64,000 nucleotides of DNA from Gp6-AA40 sp036742665 (GCA_036742665.1 DAINQP010000002.1:7135-71134); one strand, 5' to 3'. Shown: positions 1 to 8,377, numbered from the stretch's first letter. Numbers and translations: made by a program. The notes: generated from the sequence alone by a model not told the origin.

Positions 1-1107
1 TACGACGTCTCGGTAAAACGTGGACGATTCACAGTCGACCAGGTCGAACAGCGCATGTCGTCGATCCGTCCGCAGATGGGTTACGAGGGCTTTAGCGACG
101 TCGACCTGATCATTGAGGCGGTGTTTGAAAATCTCGCGCTCAAGAAAGACATCGTTGCGACGCTGGATCGCGTCGTCAGGCCGGGCTCCATCATCGCCAC
201 GAACACATCGACGCTCGACATCGACGCGATCGCCGCAGCCACGTCGCGGGCTGACAACGTCGTCGGCCTTCACTTCTTCAGCCCGGCGAACGTGATGCGG
301 CTCGTCGAGATCGTGCGGGGCAAGAAGACGTCACCCGAGACGCTTGCCACGGCGATGGCGCTGGCGAAACGCCTCGGCAAGGTCGGCGTCGTGGTCGGCA
401 ACTGCGAAGGGTTCGTCGGCAATCGGATGATGTTCCCGTACATGTACGAGTGCCAGTTTCTGGTCGAGGACGGAGCAACGCCCGAGCAGGTCGATCGCGC
501 GCTCACCGACTTCGGCATGGCGATGGGCATGTTCGCGGTGGACGACATGGCCGGGCTCGACGTCGCCTGGCGCGTGCGTCAGGAACTGCACCAGTTCAGC
601 AAGCCGGGCGACCGCAAGCCGCTCGTGGCTGACACGCTGTGCGAGATGGGGCGCTTCGGGCAGAAGTCCGGCAAGGGCTGGTACGTCTACGGCGACGACC
701 GCAAGCCGACGCCGGATCCCGAAGTGCTGGCGCTGATCGAGCGCGCCGCCAATGCCGCCGCCATTCCACGTCGTCCGATTGCCAACGAAGAAATCATCGA
801 GCGGACCATATACGCACTGATCAACGAAGGTGCGCGCGTGCTCGACGAAGGCTACGCCAGCCGCGCGGCTGACATCGATGTGGTCTACACCAGCGGCTAC
901 GGCTTCCCCGCGTGGCGTGGCGGCCCGATGTTTTACGCCGATCGCGTCGGATTGAAAAAAGTGTACGAGCGCGTGTCGGCGTTCCATCGCGAGCTCGGGC
1001 AGCGATGGGCGCCCGCGCCGCTGCTCGAGCGCCTGGCGCGTGAGGGCTCGACGTTCAAGGCATTCGACAAGAGCCGCGCCTCTGACCTGGCCGGTACGAC
1101 AGCGTAG
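1..1107 (+). CDS. 3-hydroxyacyl-CoA dehydrogenase, FadB/FadJ type (5' end outside window)
   Basis: The frame is open from base 1, so the gene begins upstream of the window. The visible 368 residues are the dehydrogenase half of a FadB/FadJ-like enzyme, which oxidises 3-hydroxyacyl-CoA with NAD in beta-oxidation. Evidence is the end of the NAD-binding fold (EAVFEN, NTSTL), the catalytic-His segment GLHFFSPANVMRLVEIV, the GNCEGFVGNRMM link and both C-terminal helical repeats (KSGKGWYVYG, FPAWRGGPMFYAD). An N-terminal enoyl-CoA hydratase domain is likely but cannot be seen. The stop is directly followed by the start of a feruloyl-CoA synthase, so it probably acts on CoA esters of aromatic side chains. 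A general fatty-acid role remains possible. Confidence 0.93.
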   Translation, partial: YDVSVKRGRFTVDQVEQRMSSIRPQMGYEGFSDVDLIIEAVFENLALKKDIVATLDRVVRPGSIIATNTSTLDIDAIAAATSRADNVVGLHFFSPANVMRLVEIVRGKKTSPETLATAMALAKRLGKVGVVVGNCEGFVGNRMMFPYMYECQFLVEDGATPEQVDRALTDFGMAMGMFAVDDMAGLDVAWRVRQELHQFSKPGDRKPLVADTLCEMGRFGQKSGKGWYVYGDDRKPTPDPEVLALIERAANAAAIPRRPIANEEIIERTIYALINEGARVLDEGYASRAADIDVVYTSGYGFPAWRGGPMFYADRVGLKKVYERVSAFHRELGQRWAPAPLLERLAREGSTFKAFDKSRASDLAGTTA

Positions 1108-3093
1108 ATGTCGGCCACGCGCAAAGTGCGAGCCGTTCGGGTTGCGCCATCCGACGCCGTCGTCCGTCGCGGTACCAACGGTGCGGTCTACATGCAGTCG
1201 GGCGTACCGCTCGGCCCATATCAGACACGGATTACCGATTCGCTCGACCATTGGGCGGCGCACGCACCCGACCGCACGTTCCTCGCACAGCGAGACGACT
1301 CTGTAGCGGCGGGGCTTCCGCCTTCGCGTGAAGCTTCGGCGGACCGCCGTAGCCTCGGCGAAGGCGGTCAGGCCCGCGTGGACACGACGCGCGGATGGCG
1401 GCGGTTGAACTACGGCGACGCGCTCACGCGCGTGCGTCGCATCGCGCAAGCACTCCTCGATCGCAAGCTGTCGCTCGACCGGCCGATCGTCATCCTCTCG
1501 GGCAACGGCATCGACCACGGACTGCTGGCATTGGCCGCCATGTACGTCGGCGTCCCCTATGCGCCGATCGCACCAGCCTATTCGCTCCAGGCCACCGAGT
1601 ACACGGCCCTGCAGCGGATCTTCGAGCGCGTCGAGCCGGCGCTGGTCTTCACCGAGAATGGCGGGGCCTATGAACGCGCGCTGCGGTCGGTGCTCACCAA
1701 TCGGATCGAGCTGGTGGTGTCTGGATCGCCAGGCAGGCTGCGCTCGACGCCATTCTCCGAATTGGAGGGCGCGCGAGACACGGCTGCCGTAGACGAGGCG
1801 AAGCAACACGTGACCGGCGAGACGATCGCCAAAGTACTTTTCACATCGGGATCGACCGGACGGCCGAAGGGCGTGATCAACACACAGCGGATGCTGTGCT
1901 CGAACCAGGAGATGATCCGCTCCGTCCTCACATTCCTCGCCGACGAGCCACCGGTGATCTGCGATTGGTCGCCGTGGAATCACACGGCAGGGGGCAATCA
2001 CAACTTCGGACTCGTGTTGCGAAACGGCGGCACGCTGTACATCGACGAAGGCAAGCCGACGCCGGCGCTCTTCGCGGCCACACTGGGCAACCTGCGCGAG
2101 ATACCCTGCACGGCGCATTTCGCGGTGCCGCGCCTCTACGAGATGTTGATGCCGCACCTGCGCAGCGACGCCGTGCTGCGCCGGACATTCTTCAGCCGTG
2201 TGCAGCTGCTCTTCTATGCGGCGGCCGGCCTCGGTCAGCGGTTCTGGGACGAGCTCCGCGACGTGGCACTCGAGGCTTGCGGCGAAGAAATCATGATCAT
2301 GACCGGCTTCGGCGCCACCGAGACCGCGCCGTTCGCCTTCACGACCGCCACGCTCAATGCGTTTGCAGGACTCGTCGGTCTTCCCGCGCCCGGCATCGAA
2401 GTGAAGCTGACGCCGGTCGAGTCGAAGATGGAAGCACGCGTTCGTGGTCCCAACATCACACCGGGCTACTGGCGCGATGCCGCCCTCACCGCCGCAGCCT
2501 TTGACGAAGAAGGCTTCTATCGTCTCGGCGATGCGATGGAGTTTGCCGATCCGATCGATCCGCGAAACGGCCTCGTGTTCAATGGACGCCTGGCCGAGGA
2601 CTTCAAGCTGTCCACCGCCACTTGGGTCAGCGTCGGTCCACTCCGCGCAAAAATTCTGGCCCAGGCCGCCGGCCTCGCACAGGATGTCGTCATCGCTGGC
2701 CACGACCGCGAATACGTAACCGCGCTGGTTTTTCCGAACCTGCAAATGTGTCGCGACGTGCTCGGCGCCGGCGCTGACACGCCGGCGCGAGCCGTGCTCT
2801 CGCACCCGGTCATCGTGAGGCGGTTCAGTGAGGTGTTCACGACTCTCGCCGCCGTGAGCACCGGCAGCTCGACCTTCGTCGCGCGCGCGATCGTGCTCGA
2901 GGATCCGCCGTCGATGGACGCGCGCGAGGTCACCGACAAAGGCTCCATTAACCAGAAGGCCGTGCTGGTACACCGCGCGGCAGTCGTTGACGAACTCTAT
3001 TCGGCGTCTCCGTCCCCGCATGTGCTGATTGCCCATCAGCCAGCCGAAACGGCAGCGCCCTCCGCTGATGCCCACACACTCCATCAATGTTGA
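1108..3093 (+). CDS. fcs: Feruloyl-CoA synthase-like aryl-CoA ligase
   Basis: A 661-residue ANL-superfamily ligase expected to activate ferulate or p-coumarate to the CoA thioester with ATP. The adenylation P-loop FTSGSTGRPKGVINTQ lies near residues 243-258. The family-typical DWSPWNHTAGGNHNFG follows near 288, and GFGATETAP near 400. The N-terminus (PLGPYQTRITDSLDHWA) resembles feruloyl-CoA synthases rather than 4-coumarate ligases. It starts immediately after the upstream stop and overlaps the next gene by 26 bases, so the three form an operon. Residues about 66-91 (AAGLPPSREASAD and following) are unlike the family and are encoded by a palindromic repeat inserted in frame. Substrate is inferred from family resemblance. 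Confidence 0.9.
   Translation: MSATRKVRAVRVAPSDAVVRRGTNGAVYMQSGVPLGPYQTRITDSLDHWAAHAPDRTFLAQRDDSVAAGLPPSREASADRRSLGEGGQARVDTTRGWRRLNYGDALTRVRRIAQALLDRKLSLDRPIVILSGNGIDHGLLALAAMYVGVPYAPIAPAYSLQATEYTALQRIFERVEPALVFTENGGAYERALRSVLTNRIELVVSGSPGRLRSTPFSELEGARDTAAVDEAKQHVTGETIAKVLFTSGSTGRPKGVINTQRMLCSNQEMIRSVLTFLADEPPVICDWSPWNHTAGGNHNFGLVLRNGGTLYIDEGKPTPALFAATLGNLREIPCTAHFAVPRLYEMLMPHLRSDAVLRRTFFSRVQLLFYAAAGLGQRFWDELRDVALEACGEEIMIMTGFGATETAPFAFTTATLNAFAGLVGLPAPGIEVKLTPVESKMEARVRGPNITPGYWRDAALTAAAFDEEGFYRLGDAMEFADPIDPRNGLVFNGRLAEDFKLSTATWVSVGPLRAKILAQAAGLAQDVVIAGHDREYVTALVFPNLQMCRDVLGAGADTPARAVLSHPVIVRRFSEVFTTLAAVSTGSSTFVARAIVLEDPPSMDAREVTDKGSINQKAVLVHRAAVVDELYSASPSPHVLIAHQPAETAAPSADAHTLHQC
1303..1377 (+). 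repeat. In-frame palindromic repeat inside the feruloyl-CoA synthase gene
   Basis: The segment begins GTAGCGGCGGGGCTT and ends GGTCAGGCCCGC. Between them lie two arms of about 24 bases, near 1318-1342 and 1344-1367, that are close reverse complements (CCGCCTTCGC...TTCGGCGG against CCGCCGTAGCCTCGGCGAAGG). It is translated without breaking the frame. The encoded peptide is low-complexity and sits between two conserved ligase segments, so it looks like a mobile-type insertion tolerated in a surface loop. Confidence 0.75.
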
Positions 3094-3925
3094 CGGGCTG
3101 GTCGCCCTCGACGTACACGTCCACCTCGAACACACGGGCGAGGAGACCGAAGCCGACAAGAAGGCCGCCGCATATTTCAAAGGCGGCGGCGCGCGCGATG
3201 CCGCATCGCTGGCCGAGTACTACCGTTCACGCAAGATGGCCTGTGTCATCTTCACCGTGGACGAGACGCTCAGCGGCGTGCCGCGCCTGTCTAACGACGC
3301 CGTCCTGGAGTTCGCAGCGCAGAACCCCGATATCGCGCTACCGTTCGTCAGCATCAACCCGACCCGGGGGACTGAGGCCGTCCGCGAAGCGAAACGGCTC
3401 GTCGCTACCGGTCAGGTCCGCGGCCTCAAGCTGCATCCACCCATTCAGGAGTTCTGGCCCAACGATCGACTCGCCTACCCACTCTACGAGGTCTTTGCCG
3501 AAGCGCGGCTGCCGGTGCTCTTCCACACTGGCCACAGCGGCATTGGTACCGGCATGCGCGGCGGCGGCGGCATCCGGCTGAAATACGGCAACCCGATGCC
3601 CATCGATGATGTCGCGGTGGACTTTCCCGATATGCCGATCGTGCTGGCGCATCCGTCGTTCCCCTGGCAGGACGAGGCGATCTCAATGTGTCTGCACAAG
3701 CCGCAGGTCTACATCGACCTGTCGGGATGGTCGCCCAAGTACTTCTCGCCGACGCTGGTGCAGTACGCGAACTCGCTGCTGAAGCACAAGGTGCTCTTCG
3801 GGTCGGACTATCCGCTGCTCACGCCCGATCGGTGGCTCGCTGACTTCGAGAAAGTTGCGTTCAAGGACGAAGTGCGACCGCTGATACTCAAAGAGAACGC
3901 GGTGAAGTTGTTGGCGCTACGGTAG
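3068..3925 (+). CDS. Amidohydrolase-family protein, possible CouO-like aroyl-acetyl-CoA hydrolase
   Basis: A 285-residue TIM-barrel amidohydrolase (Amidohydro_2 type). Metal-site motifs are DVHVH near residue 13, KLHPPIQ, LFHTGHSG, VLAHPSFPW and FGSDYPL. The ATG at 3068 is preferred because the protein then begins just before the barrel; an in-frame ATG at 3029 would lengthen the overlap with the ligase gene. In Rhodococcus the amidohydrolase CouO cleaves the beta-ketoacyl-CoA formed from p-coumarate by water. Here a CoA ligase and a hydroxyacyl-CoA dehydrogenase precede the gene, which fits that retro-Claisen route. This specific role is an inference from context; the fold assignment is firm. 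Confidence 0.82.
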   Translation: MPTHSINVDGLVALDVHVHLEHTGEETEADKKAAAYFKGGGARDAASLAEYYRSRKMACVIFTVDETLSGVPRLSNDAVLEFAAQNPDIALPFVSINPTRGTEAVREAKRLVATGQVRGLKLHPPIQEFWPNDRLAYPLYEVFAEARLPVLFHTGHSGIGTGMRGGGGIRLKYGNPMPIDDVAVDFPDMPIVLAHPSFPWQDEAISMCLHKPQVYIDLSGWSPKYFSPTLVQYANSLLKHKVLFGSDYPLLTPDRWLADFEKVAFKDEVRPLILKENAVKLLALR

Positions 3926-4021
3926 CGACTGCACGAGACTTCACGCGTAGTCATTGTTTGAGTCTTGCGTGTCGAGTTTTGAGTTACAGGCGTCGCTCGC
4001 CCTCGCCGATAACCCCGAGGA

Positions 4022-4708
4022 GTGAGCGCAGAGTTTTCACCCTCGGAGTCTGTCCACGAGATGCCGCACGCCGGCAATGACGGCATGGATTCTTTCCACG
4101 CCGAGCTGAAGCTCAAAAAGAAGGACTTCAAGCGGCTGTTCGACCCGACGCGCGAGCTCGATGGCTGGGAACGCTACCGCGCACTCATCGATGCCTCGGA
4201 CGAAGCCTACGACCTCATCGACATCAGCAATCGCGAGGCACGATTTGCCTTGATCGTCATGGGCGCGCTCAACGCGATGCCCCTGCTGCTGTTGACCAAG
4301 ACCGACGTCATCTCCTCGATGACGCGCGGCGAGCGCATCTGGATGGTGTCGTTCCTGATCGGCTACGCGCTGCTGTTGCTCTACTTCATTCTGCAGGCGA
4401 TCGAGGCGCTGCATCCCGGTCGCTTTCGTCCGTCGATGAAAGACTGGCCGACTGCCAGCCCGGACTATCCTGCCGGCGTCCGCTACTACGAGGACGTGAT
4501 CAAGCGGACCCCCGCTGAGACGTGGGCGACGTGGCAGCACGTGCGGCTCTCTCAGCTCAACGCCGAGCTCGCCGTGCAGCTGCATGGCCTGGCGCTGAAG
4601 AACGACGCGAAGCACCGTGCCGTGCGGCGGTTGTTCATCGGCCTCCGCGCCATGGCGTTCATGCTTGGTGCGGTGCTGGCGATGTATCTCGTGTTCTCCT
4701 GGACGTAA
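4022..4708 (+). CDS. Three-helix membrane protein, possibly PycTM-like
   Basis: A 228-residue protein with a charged cytoplasmic N-terminus, transmembrane stretches near residues 72-93, 105-126 and 204-226, and a helical region between the second and third. The arrangement (a helix beginning SNREARFALIVMGALNA, two adjacent membrane spans, a long amphipathic segment and a last span) resembles the PycTM/DUF5706 effector domain of Pycsar phage defence. I could not confirm this, and no nucleotidyl cyclase lies next to it. The GTG at 4022 and an ATG at 4061 are both possible starts, and neither has a well-spaced ribosome binding site. It is followed by a strong palindrome and faces the next gene. 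Confidence 0.6.
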   Translation: MSAEFSPSESVHEMPHAGNDGMDSFHAELKLKKKDFKRLFDPTRELDGWERYRALIDASDEAYDLIDISNREARFALIVMGALNAMPLLLLTKTDVISSMTRGERIWMVSFLIGYALLLLYFILQAIEALHPGRFRPSMKDWPTASPDYPAGVRYYEDVIKRTPAETWATWQHVRLSQLNAELAVQLHGLALKNDAKHRAVRRLFIGLRAMAFMLGAVLAMYLVFSWT

Positions 4709-4709
4709 G

Positions 4710-4771
4710 AAAGGGGTCGGGAGTCATTTCCTCCACCGAGGGTCTTCAGGAAAATGACTCCCGACCCTTTT
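4710..4771. terminator. REP-like palindrome between convergent genes
   Basis: Left arm AAAGGGGTCGGGAGTCATTT (4710-4729) and right arm AAAATGACTCCCGACCCTTT (4751-4770) are near-perfect inverted copies separated by about 20 bases. It occupies almost the whole gap between two genes that end toward each other and can serve as a bidirectional terminator. The GGTCGGGAGTCATTT core resembles interspersed REP-type elements found in several soil phyla, so it may be both a repeat and a terminator. Confidence 0.75.
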
Positions 4772-5673
4772 CAATGACAGACGTCCGCGCCCGAGTCCGT
4801 CCGTCCGCCGCCCACTTGTAGGAAGTCCCAGCTATATCCCTGCGCCGTCAGCGTGAGCTTCAGAAGGCCGTGCGCGATGATTTGCACCTCGCTCTGCGGA
4901 TGCACGCGCATCACGGTGTAGAGCCCCGCACCGCCGGTGCCGACGATGAACTGACGGATCCCGTGCGCGTCGTTGCGCTGACCATCAGGTGACATCGGCG
5001 CGTACCGCTCGTATAGATGCTCGTGCGCGCTGATGATCACATCTACACCCTGCTCGTAGAGCATCTGCCATAACGCCGCGAGTCGAGCGTTGTCGCCGTT
5101 CGGCCCGGAGCTATAAAGTGGATGGTGAAAGTACGCGAGCGCGCATCGCGATGTATTGGCCGTGAGTTCGGCTCGAACCCACTGACCTTGCGCCGTCGAG
5201 CCGCCCACCGGCAGGTTGCTGTTCAATGAAAGGACCAGCCAGTCGCCGGCTCGGAAACTGTAGTAGCCCTGCCCCGATGGTCCAGCTTGTCCTCCGAAAT
5301 AGTCGTAATAGGGCTGAGCGCCTGACGACTCGTACTCATGGTTGCCTGGGCTCGCGCGGGTCCTCGACTTGTGCCTGCCCCACACCGGGTCATAGCAGGT
5401 CGCAAACTCTTCTGCCGTCCCGTGACGATACGCAAGATCGCCAACGGCGAGGATTGTCCCATCCAGCGAATCGAGCATCAGGCCTGTCTCAATCGCCGGC
5501 GTCGATCCGCACACACCGACGTCACCCGCGGCCAGCAGCATCGTCGAGGACGGCGGCGGTGACGGCCCACTCACCCACTGGTCGCCTCCACCGGCGCACG
5601 ACAGCGTCGTGAGCAGAACGAGGAGCCAGAGTGTGCAATATCGTGTGCGGTGTACGTTCATGAGTCGGCGCAT
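4771..5673 (-). CDS. Secreted metallophosphoesterase, purple acid phosphatase-like
   Basis: A 300-residue calcineurin-like phosphoesterase with a hydrophobic N-terminal segment (LWLLVLLTTLSCAGG), probably a lipoprotein signal. The metal-binding series is complete: GDVG, AVGDLAY, SPGNHEY, AYFHHPLYSSG and ISAHEHLYERYAP. These match the branch that includes secreted purple acid phosphatases, so it probably releases phosphate or a related ester outside the cytoplasm. Starts at 5673 or 5661 (MNVHRTRYC) are possible. The stop codon lies at the edge of the REP-like palindrome. It is divergent from an OprP/OprO-type porin only about 30-40 bases away, which suggests shared control and a joint role in anion or phosphate scavenging. 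Confidence 0.85.
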   Translation of the reverse strand: MRRLMNVHRTRYCTLWLLVLLTTLSCAGGGDQWVSGPSPPPSSTMLLAAGDVGVCGSTPAIETGLMLDSLDGTILAVGDLAYRHGTAEEFATCYDPVWGRHKSRTRASPGNHEYESSGAQPYYDYFGGQAGPSGQGYYSFRAGDWLVLSLNSNLPVGGSTAQGQWVRAELTANTSRCALAYFHHPLYSSGPNGDNARLAALWQMLYEQGVDVIISAHEHLYERYAPMSPDGQRNDAHGIRQFIVGTGGAGLYTVMRVHPQSEVQIIAHGLLKLTLTAQGYSWDFLQVGGGRTDSGADVCH

Positions 5674-5703
5674 GCGAGCCGATATGACTAAGGCTTCTCA
5701 CAA

Positions 5704-6987
5704 ATGATTCGCCCGACTTCTTCTGATATCGGCAGCTGGCGATGTGCTCCGCACGTTGCCCTTCGCTCGCTCTGTGCTGCGGCAGCGATCGTGCTCGCGC
5801 TATCGGCCCCGGCGTCGGCGCAGCAGGCTGCTGGCACACAGAAGGCCGAATCCGGCGTGCAGTGGGACGAGGGCTCGATACGTTTCGGCGACTCGTTCCG
5901 CATCGAGCCGAAGGTCCGCGTGCAGGCCGACATGCTCTTGTGGAATGACGAGGGACCGATCGAGGACCGCTTCTCGTGGGGCAGCCGGCGTCTCGGTGTG
6001 AATGGCGAGCTGTTCAACCGCGTCCAGTTTCAGGTGGAGCGCGCCTTTCAGGACGACGATGACGACGATACGCCGTGGCGTGATGTGTATGTAGACGTGC
6101 GCGTCAATCGCGCGTTTCAGGTGCGCGGCGGCCGGTTCAAGTTGCCATTCAGCCTCGAGCGAAACACCAGCCGCGACGATCTTGATTTCATTCAGCGCGC
6201 GACCGCCGTTCGCGCGCTGTCGCCAGCGCGCGACACGGGCGTGATGGTCCACGGCCGCGTCGCCAATCGCATGGTCGAGTATGAAGCCGGGGTCTTCCAG
6301 CACGCCGATGGTTTGGATCTGACCGACGACCCAAATTCCTGGAGCGCACTTGGTGCGGCGCTGGCTGCCCGCGCGATCGTCTCGCCCGTCCGTGACAAGG
6401 CCGACGGGGCCACGCGCGATCTGCACTTCGGTGTCGCGCTGGTCCGCAACACGACCGCCGAAGGCCTCAACAGCGTAGTCGGCCGCTCATTCGACAACGA
6501 TCGATTCTCCGAGCGGATGAACGTGAACGGCCAGCGCACGCGTCTCGGCGCCGAGGGGCTCTGGCGTGGGCGTCGCGCGACGATCAAGGGCGAGTTGCTG
6601 CAGCTCACCGACCAGCGCCTCGGACAGGCCATCACCGGGGGTGACCTGTCCGATCTCGTTCAGCGTGGTGGATATCTCACCGGAATCGTCCGCGTTCTCG
6701 GCAAACCAGGGAGGCGCGGCCAGGCTCTGGACGTCGCCGCCCGCCTCGATCGATTTTCGCTCGGCAGCGCGAATGATACCGACGACCCGTTCACGAACCC
6801 CCGCGCCGATCACATCGCGCCGCTGGCCAAGAACACCTGGACGTTCGGCGGCAACTGGCAGGTGCATCGCTGGGTTCGCGTCCAGGGCAACCTCATTCGG
6901 GAAACGCTGGTGGACTCGCTCGGCGTACGCGACATCATCACCGAGCCGCGTTGGACGGCGATCATGCGCTTCCAGTTCGCGCTGTAA
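5704..6987 (+). CDS. Outer-membrane porin, OprO/OprP type
   Basis: A 427-residue protein with a signal peptide ending ALSAPASAQ and a beta-barrel pattern of alternating residues. Typical OprO/P segments are visible: FRIEPKVRVQADMLLW, GVNGELFNRVQFQVER, VRGGRFKLPFSLE, and a C-terminal strand ending in an aromatic/leucine pattern (AIMRFQFAL). The family forms anion-selective channels, often for phosphate or polyphosphate. The N-region before the hydrophobic core is long, but no better in-frame start was found. An acidic run (DDDDDD near residue 118) lies in a probable loop. The gene is 13 bases upstream of a CotH-like gene and divergent from a metallophosphoesterase. Confidence 0.85.
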   Translation: MIRPTSSDIGSWRCAPHVALRSLCAAAAIVLALSAPASAQQAAGTQKAESGVQWDEGSIRFGDSFRIEPKVRVQADMLLWNDEGPIEDRFSWGSRRLGVNGELFNRVQFQVERAFQDDDDDDTPWRDVYVDVRVNRAFQVRGGRFKLPFSLERNTSRDDLDFIQRATAVRALSPARDTGVMVHGRVANRMVEYEAGVFQHADGLDLTDDPNSWSALGAALAARAIVSPVRDKADGATRDLHFGVALVRNTTAEGLNSVVGRSFDNDRFSERMNVNGQRTRLGAEGLWRGRRATIKGELLQLTDQRLGQAITGGDLSDLVQRGGYLTGIVRVLGKPGRRGQALDVAARLDRFSLGSANDTDDPFTNPRADHIAPLAKNTWTFGGNWQVHRWVRVQGNLIRETLVDSLGVRDIITEPRWTAIMRFQFAL

Positions 6988-7000
6988 ACGGAAATCCGGA

Positions 7001-8197
7001 ATGTTCAGACCTGTGCTTCGTCGCCTCGTCATCGGCCTCGTCCTGCAATCAGCGGCAGCCACGTCCGTGCAGGCGCAGACGACAGACGATCTGTTCAACG
7101 AAGGCGTCGTGCAGACGCTGGAGATCACGATCCACTCGCGCGACTGGGATACGCTGCGCGCGAACTTCACCAGCAACGACTTTTATCCGGCCGACGTCGC
7201 CTGGAACGGCCTCCGCGTACGCAACGTCGGCATCCGGTCGCGCGGGCTCGGCAGCCGCAGCGGCGTGAAGCCAGGCCTCGAGCTGAACTTCGCCCACTAC
7301 AGCTCACGCGGAGAGTTCCTCGGCCTGCGGTCGCTGGTCCTCGACAATTTGACCACCGACCCCTCGATGATTCGTGAGCGCGTGGCGATGGCGTTTTACC
7401 GGAGGCTCGGTATACCGGCGCCGAGAGAAGCGCACGCCAACCTGTATGTGAACGGTCACTACGCCGGCCTTTACGTCATCGTCGAACCGGTGGACAGCGT
7501 GTTCCTGCAGCGGTGGTTGAGCGAAAACAGCGGCGCATTGTACGAGTATCACTGGTTGACGCCGTATTTCGCGACGTTCCTCGGAGAGAACCTCGACCTC
7601 TACCCGCCGTACTTCGAACCGCGAACGCAGCAAACCCGCTCGACGTTCGATCTGTTCGATCCGATTCGCGAGCTGTTCCGCACCATCAACAACGCACCGG
7701 CCAACTCGTTTCGCGATTCCGTCGGCGCACGCCTGGATCTGGAATCGACGATGCAATTGATCGCGTCTGAAGCCTTCATGGCCGAGTGGGACGGTATCCT
7801 CGGGTACGCGGGTCTCAATAACTTCTATCTGTATCGTCCGGCCACAACCGCGCCAGCCCGCATCCTGCCCTGGGATGCCGACCACACGTTCCAGGCTCCT
7901 GACTACCCGCTGCTCGCCGGTGCCGCCGAGAACGTGTTGATGCGGCGGATGCTCGAGGATCCGGTGCTGCGGGCACGCTACTTCCAGCTGGTGCTCGAAG
8001 CCGTGAACGCCGCCTCGTCTGGCGACTGGCTGATCAACGAGGTCACGAAAGACTACCAGCAGATTCGCGAGTCGGTGCTGGCCGATCCGTTCAAGCCGTA
8101 CACGAACGAGGAATTCGATGCGGCATTCGCGGACCTGCTCGCGTTCGCGCGGACGCGTCCGGGGTTCGTCACGTCACAGGTGCAGCAAAACAGATAG
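7001..8197 (+). CDS. CotH kinase family protein, secreted
   Basis: A 398-residue protein with signal peptide MFRPVLRRLVIGLVLQSAA and a CotH-type core. Visible features are the N-terminal LEITIHSRDWDTLR, the GIRSRGLGSRSGVKPGLEL segment, DPSMIRERVAMAFYRRLGIP, and the late LPWDADHTFQ motif that carries catalytic acidic residues. CotH proteins are atypical protein kinases in spore formers and are common, with unknown substrates, in environmental bacteria. The frame stays open upstream, but the ATG at 7001 gives a proper signal peptide and follows the porin by 13 bases. The stop codon touches the first unit of a 24-bp tandem repeat. Confidence 0.85.
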   Translation: MFRPVLRRLVIGLVLQSAAATSVQAQTTDDLFNEGVVQTLEITIHSRDWDTLRANFTSNDFYPADVAWNGLRVRNVGIRSRGLGSRSGVKPGLELNFAHYSSRGEFLGLRSLVLDNLTTDPSMIRERVAMAFYRRLGIPAPREAHANLYVNGHYAGLYVIVEPVDSVFLQRWLSENSGALYEYHWLTPYFATFLGENLDLYPPYFEPRTQQTRSTFDLFDPIRELFRTINNAPANSFRDSVGARLDLESTMQLIASEAFMAEWDGILGYAGLNNFYLYRPATTAPARILPWDADHTFQAPDYPLLAGAAENVLMRRMLEDPVLRARYFQLVLEAVNAASSGDWLINEVTKDYQQIRESVLADPFKPYTNEEFDAAFADLLAFARTRPGFVTSQVQQNR

Positions 8198-8316
8198 GTG
8201 CAATCGGACTGGCGCACGTCGGTGCTAATCGACTATCGCTCGTCGGTGCAATCAGACTGACGCTCGTCGGTGCGATTGGGCTGACGCGTGTCGGTGCAAG
8301 ACATCTCACGCGCGTC
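8197..8316 (+). repeat. 24-bp tandem repeat, five units
   Basis: Five consecutive 24-base units each begin GGTGC and end in a GTC (8197-8220, 8221-8244, 8245-8268, 8269-8292, 8293-8316). A sixth, degraded unit follows at 8317. The consensus is close to GGTGCAATC-GACTGACGCTCGTC. Units differ by several substitutions but keep exact length. The array fills the gap between the CotH-like gene and the next promoter. No spacers are present, so it is not a CRISPR array. Confidence 0.9.
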
Positions 8317-8377
8317 GGTGCGGGACTGCGGGTCCGGGCAAACCACGTCGTTGCGGGCCAATCCTGATCGCACAGCC

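Noticed and set aside
331..3180. A 949-residue open frame on the minus strand
   Set aside because: It lies antisense to two clear enzyme genes, has no family motifs and is an effect of high GC codon bias.
8197..8316. Possible CRISPR array
   Set aside because: Units are directly adjacent with no spacers, and they vary in sequence.
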